A stretch of DNA of 64,000 bases, from the NCBI GenBank assembly GCA_009763385.1, contig CM019831.1, forward strand, positions 81,131,845 to 81,195,844. The letters run 5' to 3'. This document shows, one piece after another, positions 32,983 to 44,300 of this stretch (its first letter is position 1; each line of letters opens with the position of its first letter). A program made the translations under genes and the position numbers. The notes beneath the pieces are model-generated. The model made no database searches, had not been told where the DNA came from, and saw only the letters and a list, made by a program, of their open reading frames with translations. Source of the DNA: Coix lacryma-jobi var. lacryma-jobi (lineage: Eukaryota > Streptophyta > Magnoliopsida > Poales > Poaceae).

Positions 32983-34906
32983 CTAAAATGGGAAACACAC
33001 ACCAAGCTCACCTCTCAACCTAGCAAAGGTTGATTGGTCCAAAGACTTGGTAAAAATATCGGCCAACTGATGATGAGTATCGATATGTCGAAGGTCGATA
33101 TCACCCTTCTCATAGTGGTCTCGCAAGAAATGAAAGCTCACATCTATGTGTTTGGTCTTAGAATGAAGCACGGGGTTCTTAGCAACGCTAATGGCACTCG
33201 TGCTATCACAAAGCAAGGGTACTCGAGAAAAACTCAGACCAAAATCATGCAAAGTGGCCATCGTCCACAACAACTGGGAACAACAGCTAGCCGCAGCAAC
33301 ATACTCAGCCTCTGTGGTAGACTGGGCGACACTAGACTGCTTGCGAGAAGACCAAGAAACAAGAGAAGAAGCCAAAAACTGACAAGTCCCAGAAGTGGAG
33401 TTGCGATCAAGTCGGCAACTAGCAAAATCAGCATCACAGTAACCGCAAAGGGAGAGGGTAGAAGAAGTAGAATACCAAAACCCGAACTCAGGTGTGAAAC
33501 GAAGGTACCTCATAATGCGCTTGACTGCCTGACGGTGAGAGGTGCACGACGACGACTGGAATCGTGCGCAAACACACCGCGAACTGAATGTCCGGGCATG
33601 TCGCCGTCAGGTACAGCAGGATTCCGATCATACTCCGATACTCCTTCTGGTCCACAGCTTCTCCCTCCTCGTCCGGATCCAGGGTCGTCGTGGTCGACAT
33701 GGGTGTTGGAAGAGGCTTGGCCTCACCCATATCGAACTTCTTCACTATGTCCTTTGTATACTTACCCTGGTGCACAAACTTCCCTTCTCAGGATTGCTTG
33801 ATTTGCAACCCGAGAAAGAATGTCAACTCGCCCATCATGCTCATCTCAAATTCCCTGCTCATAATATCTGCAAACTTCGCAACCAAAGCGTGAGAAGAAC
33901 CACCGAAAATGATATCATCCACGTAAATCTGAACTAAGAGAGTGTCATTTCCTTGCTTGAAGAGAAAAAGAGTTTTATCCACACATCCCATTTTGAAACC
34001 CTTAGCAAGCAAAAAGGTTTTCAACCTATCATACCAGGCTCTAGGGGCTTGTTTCAAACCATAGAAAGCTTTGTGAAGTTTAAAGACATGGTTTGGAAAC
34101 TTGGAATTTTCAAAACTGGGGGGTTGTTTCGCATACACGTCTTCTTCTATGTAGCCGTTTAGGAAGGCACTCTTGACATCCATTTGAAAAAGCTTGAAAC
34201 CCTTGGATGCAGCAAAAGCCAAGAGAATCCTAATTGCCTCCAAATGAGCTACAGGAGCAAAAGTCTCCTCATAGTCTATCCCCTCCTTCTGACTATACCC
34301 TGGGCTACAAGTCTGGCCTTGTTTCTCACAATGTGGCCATCCTCTCCTTGTTTGTTTTTGAAAACCCATTTTGTCCCAATAGGGTGACACTCAGGAGGAG
34401 GTGGAACTACAACACAAACCCAATTTCTCTCAAAATTTTCTAACTCCTCATGCATGGCATTGACCCAATCCAGATCAGATAAAGCATGTCCAACATCTCG
34501 GGTTTCAAAATCAGCAACAAATGCAGAATGAGCAAAGTGAGAGATTTGTTGTGACCTTGACCGAGTGACGCGTTCGTTGATGTTGCCGATCATCAGTTGA
34601 GGAGGGTGTTGGCGCTGAATGTGTCATGGCGCCTCCCTAGCTAAAGTGACCTCCCCATCAACTGTAGTTGGTGCCTCCTCGAGTATCACTGACAAACCAC
34701 GAGGTGGTGGATCGACCAGCCCCCATGTAGTGGAAGAAGATGGGTCAGGGCCGTTAGCAGTCGTGGTCGAAGTCGATCCCAAAGGAATAGCAGGTGGGGG
34801 AAGATCTGCATCATCCATCTGTTCAACTCCATCTTCCTCATCATCAAAAAGAGGTTCACCAACCTCGTGATCACTTGCATGCTCAAATCTAGAAGAAGGA
34901 CAATGC
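32983..34906 (-). pseudogene. pol: Copia reverse transcriptase and RNase H (element E)
   Basis: On the minus strand, pieces in shifted frames give the linker, then reverse transcriptase with EGIDYEETFAPVAHLEAIR, FQMDVKSAFLNG, GLKQAPRAWYDRL and the catalytic YVDDIIFG. The RNase H part has GYCDADFA, TEAEYVAAA and KTKHIDVSFHFLRDH. Frame changes near 34300, 33780 and 33500 make it inactive. Its N-terminal continuation (integrase) is at 49137-50180, beyond element C. The LTR family, order and strand fit a Sirevirus-like copia element. Confidence 0.9.
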
Positions 34907-34911
34907 ATGGT

Positions 34912-36293
34912 TGTTGGGTATTTTAAACGCACACAGAAAAACCCGCAAGCGCACGGATACCGATGTAACTTTCACCCGAGAGCATTCCAGGGTATCGATT
35001 TCCACGGGGAACGTGAAGTGTACTAGAAGAATTAAGAACGCCCAAGAAAAGAATGGTAATGTGGTTAGAGAGAGATTTTAGAGTTTTCTAAGCAGGTCTA
35101 TCTAATCAAAGGCTTACTATACTTTACTTACTTTGGAGCAATAGTACCTTTCGGATTCTCGAAATAGACTGGGAAAAGGGTAATCGGGAGAAGGCTGCCA
35201 AAAAGCTCTACGAAACACCAATCCTAACGTGGTGGATTATAACAATCTACAAAGTTGTCACCCCTGTAGCTACCACAACTAACCGGAGGATTGGGCGTAG
35301 ACTCAGGTAAACACTAGCCTAGACACCGCGTCTACACTAATGATTACTACTCTAATTTCCATGAATAACTAGAGCACTCAATACGAGCGGAGATCCAGTA
35401 AATAAAATAAAGCAAGAACTGAAATTAAATAAAATACTTAGAAGTGATAAATGAAAAACCTGGAGATTACTTGAAGATGAACCAGATGCTGCACCATTAC
35501 AATATCGAGGAAGATCCGATAGATCCGGCTCCTCCTCAGCTCTCTCCTCCTCCTTTCTCTAATCCGATCTCTAATTAGAACTAGATGAACTAGACAACTA
35601 GAACTAGAACTAGACGAACTAGAACTAGAAGAACTAGAACTAGAAGAACTAGAACTAGATCTAATTCTAGATGAACTAGAAGAGATTCATCTAGAGAGAC
35701 CTCTACTTCTACTTGAAATCTAGTTTCTGATGTGAGATGAATAACGAAGATGGAGATGGCCTTCTGGGGGGGTCTGGGTCTGGTTTTATTGCCCGGAGCA
35801 TGGAACGTGAGCCCTTGGATCAAACCGACTTCAGGGACGGTGGAGATGCATCCAAGGAGGCAGTGGAAGAGGGTTCCAGAAGGCAGAGGCAAAACGGCCT
35901 TCGTGGCCAACCGGTCGGTCAGTGGGCCCCATCGGTCGGTCTGGCCCAGTGGGCCCCCGTGGCGGGTGGCCTCGTGGTGACTTATGGTGTCTTCTAGATT
36001 CTTCTTTTGCAGGTTTCATTGCGAAATTAATATCTTTTCATCCGAGACTCCGAATATAGCAAATGATATGTCCGTTTCGATCGTCTCGACGAGCCCTTCG
36101 CAATGGTGCACTCCAATTCATCACTTGAGTTACTTTTATATGGTAAAAACATGGATGTCCTACAAAATAGGTGAGAGCACCAAAACTCATGGAACTTGTT
36201 AGTTTCAAACCCTACAACTATGTTTTATGGTTCATTTCAAATCATTTTATGCATTAGTTGATGGTATAATATTGGCATTAAAGACCATCAACA
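34912..36293 (-). repeat. 3' LTR of element C
   Basis: On the plus strand it starts TGTTGGGTATTTTAAACG and ends GACCATCAACA. It carries ACCGGTCGGTC (35910-35920) and CGGTCGGT at 35933. At the TATA position the plus strand reads TTTTATT (35784-35790), whereas the other LTR has TTTTATA, so this copy's TATA box is altered. An (A/G)ACTAGA-type hexamer array lies at about 35580-35690. Confidence 0.85.
35580..35690 (-). repeat. GAACTA hexamer array in LTR of element C
   Basis: Repeated GAACTA units with interspersed GAC or GAA lie in the transcribed part of the LTR. The partner array at 48411-48520 has extra units, so copy number has drifted between the two LTRs. Confidence 0.8.
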
Positions 36294-36699
36294 AGTTCCC
36301 CCAAGCTTACCCTTTGCTAGTCCCTTAGCAAAGTCAAACCCAAAAGTGGATCAGGAGTTGCTGCAATATCTTTACTTCCAACAAGTACACATGCACTCAA
36401 ACAAAAGTTCTCAAAAAGAAATCATATTATTTATCACGGGGCTTAGTACTTTACCTTGAATCTTGAGTAATTGAAAGATAGAACGATCAAATCAAGCACT
36501 ATATCTCTTGCTCTTTTACTTCACCATTATCCCGGAGTTTTATGAATTTTTAGAAAAGATTAAAAACATATGTTGTCGAATTAAACAATGAATCCAAAGA
36601 GAAAGTCAACCACACCATTGAATCGAGAAGTGCATGTATATGGAAAATGGAGAAAGATGCTCTTTTGAATATATATCACTCTCTTATGTCTATCAGAGA

Positions 36700-36885
36700 C
36701 ACATGGCTATCAGGTTTATTCTACTATCGGGCACGTGCCCATTTTTTTATTTTTTTTTTCTTTTTTCGAGGTTTTGGACACTTGTCCCTTTTTATTTCCT
36801 CGGGATCTATCTTTTTTAGGTTTCGGACACTTGTCCCTTTTTATTTCCTCAGATTTTCTCTCTTTTTTTTTTGAATAGCCATGTG
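36700..36885 (-). other. Candidate structured RNA domain, site 3 (element C 3' region)
   Basis: The arms CACATGGCTAT (36700-36710) and ATAGCCATGTG (36875-36885) are perfectly complementary. Inside are GGGCACGTGCCC (36729-36740), a 12-bp perfect palindrome, and GGACACTTGTCC at 36776-36787 and 36825-36836. On the sense (minus) strand the last two are GGAC stems with AAGT loops. The LTR lies 406 bp away. Confidence 0.65.
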
Positions 36886-37448
36886 CTTCCAACAAACTTT
36901 TGAGAGGATTGGAACAAATAATCATGAGCATTTATGCAGAAAATGGATGGAATGTGTAAGTGATCTCAATTCAATAGCATGATAACTTCTCATAGGGTCA
37001 ACAAAGCTTAATTTAACTCAATGCAATTATTTGTCATATTAATATTAGAAACTCTCTGGAACTCTAGTGTTGTTTTAGAACAAGATAACAGTAGCTCAGA
37101 TCATCACATATCATATCTATCAATTACCTAGACTTTAGATCAAGCATTTGCTACCCATGCATTTAATTTCGTTTTAAGACATCATTATTAATTAGGAGAA
37201 CTTATGTTTTAAAGGCTAGGTACTTGAAAGAAATTAGATAGAGCAACTATTCATCATTTCCATGTAAAAGATTAGAGAGAGAGTTCTTCTTTTATTATTA
37301 ACTTCTCAAAACAAACTAAGCAAACTTAATACACTATTTATATAATCTAACACACTTATTACAAATAACTAAGATAGTGAATAAGCCATACCTGGATTAC
37401 AAAGATAACGGGGGTACGTCTCCCACAAGCCGGTTCCCTTAATAACGT

Positions 37449-37509
37449 TGAGCCTTCATGTGCCCATATTTTTTTCTTTTTAATTAATGGTGAGCCTTCA
37501 TGTGCCCAC
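37449..37509 (-). other. Two ACATGAAG-loop hairpins in element C
   Basis: The plus strand shows TGAGCCTTCATGTGCCCA (37449-37466) and GTGAGCCTTCATGTGCCCAC (37490-37509). On the sense strand these are hairpins with loop ACATGAAG. The second has a 6-bp GTGGGC/GCTCAC stem that includes one G-T (G-U) pair. Similar hairpins occur at 51167, 51254 and 57796-57904. Confidence 0.55.
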
Positions 37510-39712
37510 ATTTTTTTTCATTTTATTTTATTTATGTATAGAAAGAAAACTTAAGAGGATAAGGATACTTACTTGGATACATGGGGGTGCTTTCCCCCAA
37601 GCTGAATGTTATCATAGTCGTTCAATCTTGCCATGTAGCGGACTGGTGGTGGAAATGTGTTTCCTCTGTCGGAGCTTTGATTGATGTTGATTGTTGTGGA
37701 AACAGTGCTCCAACAGTGGATAGAACATCCACTTGCTCGTCAGCTTTTCTTGGTCTTTTAATCCTGTGAAACTCAAATAGACAACAAGACTTGTGGAACA
37801 AATTAAGTGTTAGTGGTTGGCCACTTAGGCCTTAGTTGTCCAGAGTTTCAGTAAGATCTCTTTCTCAATATTTTTATATTTTTATTTATGATGCAATGAC
37901 AGTCTAACAAAATGAATGCATTTTTATTTTTATGCCACCACGGTGAATATCCCTACGAGTTTTTACACACCATAGAATTATTCACATGAGGCTTTTAAGT
38001 TTTATGATGCAGTGTAATATTTTTATTTTCTCTTTTTTATGCAATGATAATGCAGAAAAGTAAATATGCTATGGAGAAATGATTATGCAAATGATAGAAA
38101 GTAAACATGCAAAAAGACAAATTAATGCAGAAAAGATAAATATGGATAACTACCGATTTTACCTTTCGGCGAGGGTTCAATGTTTTAAGTCATCTGAACA
38201 GGACTTCTCACCATGTTCATTCTTGAGGTGCATCATTTGATCTTGATAGGTAGACCTTGATAACTACACCTCTTGATATGGTGTCACCCATGTTTTTTTT
38301 GTCCAACAATTTGAAGTGAAACATTAGTTGTGGAAGCTGGCAGCATCTTGCTCTGTGTGCTAGTTCCTGTAGATCCAGGACCTTCACTCTATAGAATGTG
38401 GGAGTTAGCAAACTCCTCCATGTTTTGTTAAAGAGTGTATCCTGCTCATAAAGACAAAGTAGAGATCAAGTGCATGGGCTCTGTTGGTGGAAAAACACCA
38501 ACAAAACCAAAAGTTTTGTTCATTCGTCTCTAACCTTAGGCACATTGAACAAGATAAACTTTTTTGTTTATGTGTTCAATTTAATTTTAACATGAGTGAT
38601 AGGATCAAAAGATGATGAGCATTAAAGTCGCATCTTAAAAATATTTAACAGATCAGATTGTTTAACCCAAGGAAGGATAATCTATGCATAATGTGTCGAT
38701 ATTTTTATGATTGTGATATATCATCTTCCAAAGGTTAGATGCATAACATTTTAGCTAATTGGTTAAGACAAGAGAGTAAGGCTAGGAACAAAGAGTAAAG
38801 AATTGAACATGTTGAGTTGATTAGGTTGGATCAAGTGAGGTGCAACTTAAACATGTTTGGTTCTTTATGTATGAGCATACCAGAATCAAAGAGAAGCTTT
38901 TAAAGTGATGGTCACTTACCTTGAAATGTTGCTTTATCATTGAAAAGTGATTGTGTTGAGCCACCTTGTGGAAGCTTCTCTTGTCTAGTTGGTTGTTGTT
39001 CATGAATATCTTGTCTTCTCTTGCCTGTCTCATAGTGGGCCAGCTAAGTCTCGTTCTCAATAGGTCCAGACGATGGAGACTTTGTCTTCTAGTGGCCCAG
39101 CTCAGACTTGTTCACCTACTTCCATGGAGTGAGTGCGTTGATTGTAGGTATTGTTTTGTGGCACTCATCTTCTGTCTTGTTCTATGGATCTCATTTCTCC
39201 ATGATCAGTGAGCTGTGTCTCCCTTGCGCAAGCTGTTGAAGTTCATGTGTCTCTTCATTTCCAGTGTAAGTTCATCTTAGGACCTTCCCAAATTGATATT
39301 GAAAGTTTTCCTACAGGGGTTAGTCCAACAAAATATCCAACATCCACTATAGCATACTATCAGCTCAAAAACCAACCTAGACACCATGTCTAATTTGAGT
39401 TAAGAGGACATTTTAACCTAAGCATACTTAAATTAAAAGGCCTTTGAAAGCAAGATCACCACTCTTGAACTAGGCACCATGCTTCATTTAAGAGATGTAT
39501 GAAAGTACTTCAAACCTAAACATATACTATAGCAAATGAAGGTAGCATTGAAGCATTAAAGAGATTTACTCAAATGGTGATGAAATAGCATGATTAGTGT
39601 ATAACATATGAGCATGTCTTAAAGGTAGGGGCAACCAACATAGCAACATGGTAAGAGATGTTCTTACAAAGTGTATCCCCAAGCTTGGATTTGCAAAAAT
39701 CAAGATTGGATG
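37510..39712 (-). other. Noncoding interior of element C
   Basis: Apart from the stop-ridden traces of ORFs I see no gene. The interval is colinear with 57905-61650 of element G, for example the shared GGTGGAAAAACACCAAC at 38487 and 59296, showing common descent of the two non-autonomous elements. Confidence 0.5.
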
Positions 39713-40478
39713 TGTAACATCCCAGCCTAAGGCTTAATAGGAATAATAGGATACTCATACCAACCAGTTGCAACTTCTTTTTCGGAAGCCCATCTCCAAA
39801 AAACTCTAAAGTTAAGTGTGCTTGGCCTGGAGAAATTTAGGGATGGGTGACCAACCGGGAAGTTCTTCCCGGGTGCGCACGAGTGAGGACAAAGTGCGCA
39901 GAAAAGACTGGTGTTGGTCTGTGAGGGAAGTCTATATCCTAGAAAAGCTGCCAGATGTAAGTGGGCCTGGCCTCATGGAGGCGGGACGTTACAGAATGGT
40001 ATCAGAGCCGACTCTCGTGGTTTCATGGGCGCGTGTGTCGCAGTTGCTCAGGCATGGTGGTCATGGCTGGTGTGGACCCGGAGTGGTCACATAGCATGGC
40101 ACATGTGCTGGCACTGGACACACGGACGTGGCCAAGAGAGGACGTTCCTGGCTTGGGATTGATCGACGAGGACGTCGATTTCTTAAGGGGTAAGGATGTA
40201 ACATCCCGGCCTAAGGCTTAATAGGAATAATAGGATACTCATACCAACAAGTTGCAACTTCTTTTTTTGGAAGCCCATCTCCAAAGAACTCTAAAGTTAA
40301 GCGTGCTTGGCCTGGAGAAATTTAGGGATGGGTGACCGACCGAGAAGTTCTTCCCGGGTGCGTACGAGTGAGGACAAAGTGCGCAGAAAAGACTGGTGTT
40401 GGTCTGTGAGGGAAGTCTATATCCTAGAAAAGCTGCCAGATGTAAGTGGGCCCGACCTCATGGAGGCGGGACGTTATA
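39713..40478 (+). mobile_element. Cassandra TRIM retrotransposon, complete
   Basis: Two LTRs of about 281 bp (39713-39993 and 40197-40478) start TGTAACATCCC and end GGACGTTACA or GGACGTTATA. TSD GGATG is perfect at 39708-39712 and 40479-40483. The Met-tRNA-type primer site TGGTATCAGAGCC is at 39998-40010 and the short interior has no ORF. Each LTR contains a 5S rRNA-like domain, the hallmark of Cassandra. It sits in element C. Confidence 0.95.
40271..40355 (+). other. 5S rRNA-like domain in Cassandra LTR (second copy at 39787-39870)
   Basis: The stretch follows plant 5S rRNA from about its CCCATC segment, with box A AGTTAAGCGTGCTTGG (40295-40310) and box C GGATGGGTGACC (40326-40337). In the other LTR box A reads AGTTAAGTGTGCTTGG. 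These are the RNA polymerase III internal control elements. The 5' third of 5S rRNA is not recognisable, so it is not a functional rRNA gene. Confidence 0.9.
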
Positions 40479-40715
40479 GGATGAATGTAATTTTATAATG
40501 TTGCATGATGATTAGTTGGACATACCTAGTGTTTGTCGTCCCTTCGTTCTTTTCTGCTCCAGACCTGCAAAGGTTAGTGACAAAAATACCCGAAGGAATA
40601 TTTTAACAATCATCTCTTTGCTCATTACACAAGGGCAGTGTAGCAGGATGGTGAACACTGATCTGAAAGGTGCTTGTTTTAGGACACTGAGCTTGTCCTA
40701 GGGAAACCTTCAAGA

Positions 40716-41522
40716 TGTGATTTGGTGAAATGGTTTCCCCTCCAACACCAACTTAAGAGCACTACGAGATCTACAAAATTTGTGATAAACATATGCATCG
40801 ACAACCACCCTTTTGAAGTTTTTGTAAACAGAAAGTGTGAGGGGGTTGAAAATCTCGAGTGTGGCAATGTTAGACAGACCACTAGAATCAGGAGATGTCT
40901 CATATGAGCATGGATTTAAAGAGGTGTTTATGAAGTAGCTTCCATGCTCTTTGATATCATCTTCCTCGATTTCAGAGAAGAACACCGAAGGATGGGATTC
41001 ATAATTTTTTAAAGTGTGGGGTGTTTTCTCTAGAGAAGGTTCTGTGACAACAAAATTATTAGAAGGATTTGAAGGAATTTCAAATTTGGTTGTGTGTTCC
41101 TCCTCGTGTTGGTCGGGATCGAGCTCGACTTCTTCTTCTGGGAATTCGTTAAAAGTGCTAGTGTAAGGAGTGCTTTCAAGGATTTTCTCTAGGATGTCTC
41201 TTCCGTCACTAACAAGTTTATGTGAGAATGATCCTCTAGAAGCTAAATCGAGATGTAGAGCAGCTTCCTTGTTAAGACCACGATAGAAGTGAAAGTGTAG
41301 CACATGGTCTGGCAAGGAAAGGTTTGGGCCAGAATTGGTAAGGTGTTTGAACCTAGCCCAGGCTGCTCCTAGTGTCTCCTTCTCTTTTTGTTTAAATGTA
41401 AGAACTTCGATTCTAAGGTCAGTGATTCAAAAAAGAGGGAAGAAAGCAAGACAAAAGTTGTCCCGAAGTTCATCCCAACCTCTGTAAGGAAAATAGACCT
41501 CAACCCATTTATCTTTAGATTT
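40716..41522 (-). pseudogene. gag: Athila-type gag remnant, C-terminal part (element C)
   Basis: The minus strand encodes the rest of the gag core (WDELRDNFCLAFFP, ETLGAAWARFKHL, LPDHVLHFHFYRGLNKEAAL, GRDILEKILESTPYT) and a less conserved tail. An in-frame TGA lies at 41429-41427. It is the downstream half of the gag whose start is at 47616, separated by element H. A homologous tail is found at 53997-54254 in element D. Confidence 0.8.
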
Positions 41523-41937
41523 TGGTGTTTGATGGTCAACATAACCAAATTGGACTAATGTGTTTGCAAGTGTTTGTTTTGTAGTCTAATAGGATGCACA
41601 TGTGACTTGGACAAAGGCAAAATGTTGATCAAGTGATCAACACCTCAAGCAAGACCCTACAATATGTATTGGAGGCTTACAAAGATCAAGCAAAGTCCAA
41701 GACACAAGTAATAGAGGGCCGGACGCAAACAAAGTTGAGCCGCTCAAGCCGAGACAAGAGCTGATTGAATTGGAACTGTCTCGTGATTTTGGATTTGGTC
41801 AAATTGGTATGACACTAGCATAAAGCTGTATAGCTTTTCATTAGCTTTCCAAAAAGTCCAAGATCATCGAAATCGGAGTTCGGAGCTGAAAGTTATGCCC
41901 AAAATACGAAAGCATGTCTCACTAGAAAAAGGAGCAA

Positions 41938-42225
41938 CGGATGCTCCAATGCAGAGTCTGATGCCAGAGTCCGATGCAGCGTCCGATGCTCTCTAAAATC
42001 AGCCCAGAATGAACAGTATTGTGGTAGAGTCCGATGCCAGCGTCTGATGCCTCACCGGAGCATCCGATGCCCCCGAAAAACAGGTCTAACGGCTAGTTTT
42101 CCAACGGCTACTCATCACATGAGCATAGGACGCATCCGATGCCAACACTGTAGCGTCCGATGCTCTACAGAAAGCTGATTTCAGCCCCTCCAATGGCTCT
42201 ATTTGATTGGGGGCCTATATATACC
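41938..42225 (+). promoter_or_regulatory. LTR promoter of element H with TCCGATGC array
   Basis: About nine TCCGATGC-type half palindromes (for example AGAGTCCGATGC and GCGTCCGATGC) lie between 41938 and 42165. TATATATACC follows at 42216. The 3' LTR carries a similar array from 46208. Confidence 0.65.
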
Positions 42226-43164
42226 ACCTCTAACCGGCCAAATGAGGTGTGGAGGAGTGAGGAAGCATACCAAGGGTATTGCTACACCATATTAGTGCCT
42301 CCATATGCATAGTGCTTAGTGTTTTTACATGGTGATTAGTGTAGGTGCTTCACGAAGTGCTTAGGCTAGTTAGACCACTGCTCATGCGCTTGCTCTAGGT
42401 TTAGGCCTAGTGTTTAGTGAGGTTTGCATACCTCTTGCTACTCGGTGCTTGCGTGCACCATTGTTGTACATCGGAGGGGCTTGTAGTCTTGCGAGACCAC
42501 ACCAACCGCGTTTGTGGTGTGGCCGCCACTGTGTACCGAAGGGAACAAGGCCCGCGGCAGTTCGGCCGGAAGCTTGATAGTGGAGACGGCGGGAAGCATC
42601 CGGGAGAGGCTTTGCCACGAGTGGCTTAACCAGAGACCCACTTGCGCGTGGGGAAGGACCGGAGCTATCCACGGAGTTACCCGACCGGGAGCTTGGCCCT
42701 TGCGAAGGATTCCTTGCGAGGGGCTCCAACGAGGACTAGGGGGAAGCTTGCGTGCTTCTCGATACCTCGGTAAAAATACCGGAGTCGTCGACGGGAGTTT
42801 GCATCTCTACCTCACTCTATTAGCTTCCGCATTTACTTTGCTACCTTAATTATGTCTTTACCTTTCCTAGCTTAGTTGTTAGGCTAGTTGATAGGTTTGG
42901 AACCTAGGTCGCATAACGCTTTTGTGGTAGAGATAGCAACACACCTAGCAAAACCATAGTTGCTCTTTTATTTAGTTTACTTTCTTGCATAGGTTTTGAC
43001 TAGTTGGTAATTAGGGGCCATAGTTAGAGTAAAGTTTTTAGTTGCCTAATTCACCCCCCCCTCTTAGGCGTCACGGTCCTTTCAATTGGTATCGGAGCCG
43101 GTTGGCTCATTTTTGGACCCTTGGCTTCACCGCCGTTGAGCCAACGCTAGTGAGAGTGGTTGGG

Positions 43165-44295
43165 ATGGATACCTCTAGGCCTCCACACTTTGACGGCACA
43201 AATTTTCCCTACTATAGTGCTAGAATGGCTTGCTACCTAGAAGCAGTTGATCTAGGTGTTTGGAGAGTCACCCGCGACGGGATGAAACCCCTTAAGAATC
43301 CCGATAAGCCTACCGCGGGTGATGAAAAAGAAATTCATCTTAATGCTAGAGCCAAAAATTGCTTGTTTGAATCTCTTAGCATGGATGTCTTTAACCATGT
43401 TTTTACTTTACAAACATCTCATGAAATTTGGTTAAAGCTACATGAGCTCCATGATGGTACAAGTAATGTACGTGAGCAAAAACATCACCTAACTAAAACA
43501 AGTTATGATTCCTTTAAAATGAATGATAATGAGCTTGTTCGTGATATGTATTCTCATTTGAATCTAATTATCAATGAGCTCAATTCTATAGGAATCGCAA
43601 AGCTAGGTGATGCGGATATTGTGAGGAAGATCATCTCCGTGCTTCCAAAGAACAAGTATGCAACCATCATCACCATCCTCCACAACATGGAGGACTTGAG
43701 CACCATGACCCCGGCCATTGTCATTGGCAAATTAGTGGCATTTGAGATGTCACGCAAGATGGGTCAAGAAGAAGCCACTTCATCAAGCAAAGGCATAGCT
43801 CTCACATGTGATGAGCACAAAAAGACGAAGGGCAAGAAGCAAATTGAGACATGTTCAAGCTCAAGCTCCTCAAGTGAAGATGAGGAAGAAGAGGATGATG
43901 ATGATGAATCAAGTGATGATCGAGCCTCCACCTCATCCAACTCCTCCCTAGATGAAGAAGAAGCAATCAAGCTAGTTCGAGGAGTGGAGGGGATGATCCG
44001 CAAGCTCAATGTCAAGGGTGTGCCCATCACTATTGAGGATTGCCTCTTCACCAATCAAAGAAGAGAGCAAAGAAAGAATGGTTGCTATGGATGCGGCAAG
44101 AGAGGGCATTATATGGAAGATTGTCCAAAACAAAAGCCCACACCCAAGGACAAGAAAAAGAAGGGATGCAAGGTCAAAGCCCTCACTACTATCAAGACGT
44201 GGGATGATTCATCAAGTGATGATGAAGCCCAACACAAGAGGCGCGGCCACAAGCACTCATTATCAAGCTCCTCACGAATGTTCCTTATGGCATGA
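43165..44295 (+). CDS. gag: Sirevirus-like gag, N-terminal part (element H)
   Basis: The frame starts at MDTSRPPHFDGTNFPYY, the usual copia gag start, although the frame is open further upstream. A UBN2-type gag core follows (ARAKNCLFESLSMDVF, KLHELHDGT), then an acidic Ser/Glu/Asp tract and a zinc knuckle CYGCGKRGHYMEDC. TGA at 44293 ends the frame in KHSLSSSSRMFLMA. The protein resumes in another frame at 44301, so a frameshift near 44295 separates the halves. The product would be the nucleocapsid-type structural protein. Full-length function is lost unless frameshifting occurs. Confidence 0.85.
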   Translation: MDTSRPPHFDGTNFPYYSARMACYLEAVDLGVWRVTRDGMKPLKNPDKPTAGDEKEIHLNARAKNCLFESLSMDVFNHVFTLQTSHEIWLKLHELHDGTSNVREQKHHLTKTSYDSFKMNDNELVRDMYSHLNLIINELNSIGIAKLGDADIVRKIISVLPKNKYATIITILHNMEDLSTMTPAIVIGKLVAFEMSRKMGQEEATSSSKGIALTCDEHKKTKGKKQIETCSSSSSSSEDEEEEDDDDESSDDRASTSSNSSLDEEEAIKLVRGVEGMIRKLNVKGVPITIEDCLFTNQRREQRKNGCYGCGKRGHYMEDCPKQKPTPKDKKKKGCKVKALTTIKTWDDSSSDDEAQHKRRGHKHSLSSSSRMFLMA

Positions 44296-44300
44296 TGTAA

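Noticed and set aside
33034..33801. Plus-strand ORF of 255 codons
   Set aside because: It is the antisense shadow of the copia RNase H and reverse transcriptase on the minus strand, and its composition is unlike a real protein.
42382..42849. Overlapping ORFs on both strands in the copia LTR, repeated at 46652-47107
   Set aside because: They lie in GC-rich LTR leader sequence, and equal-length frames on both strands indicate chance openness.
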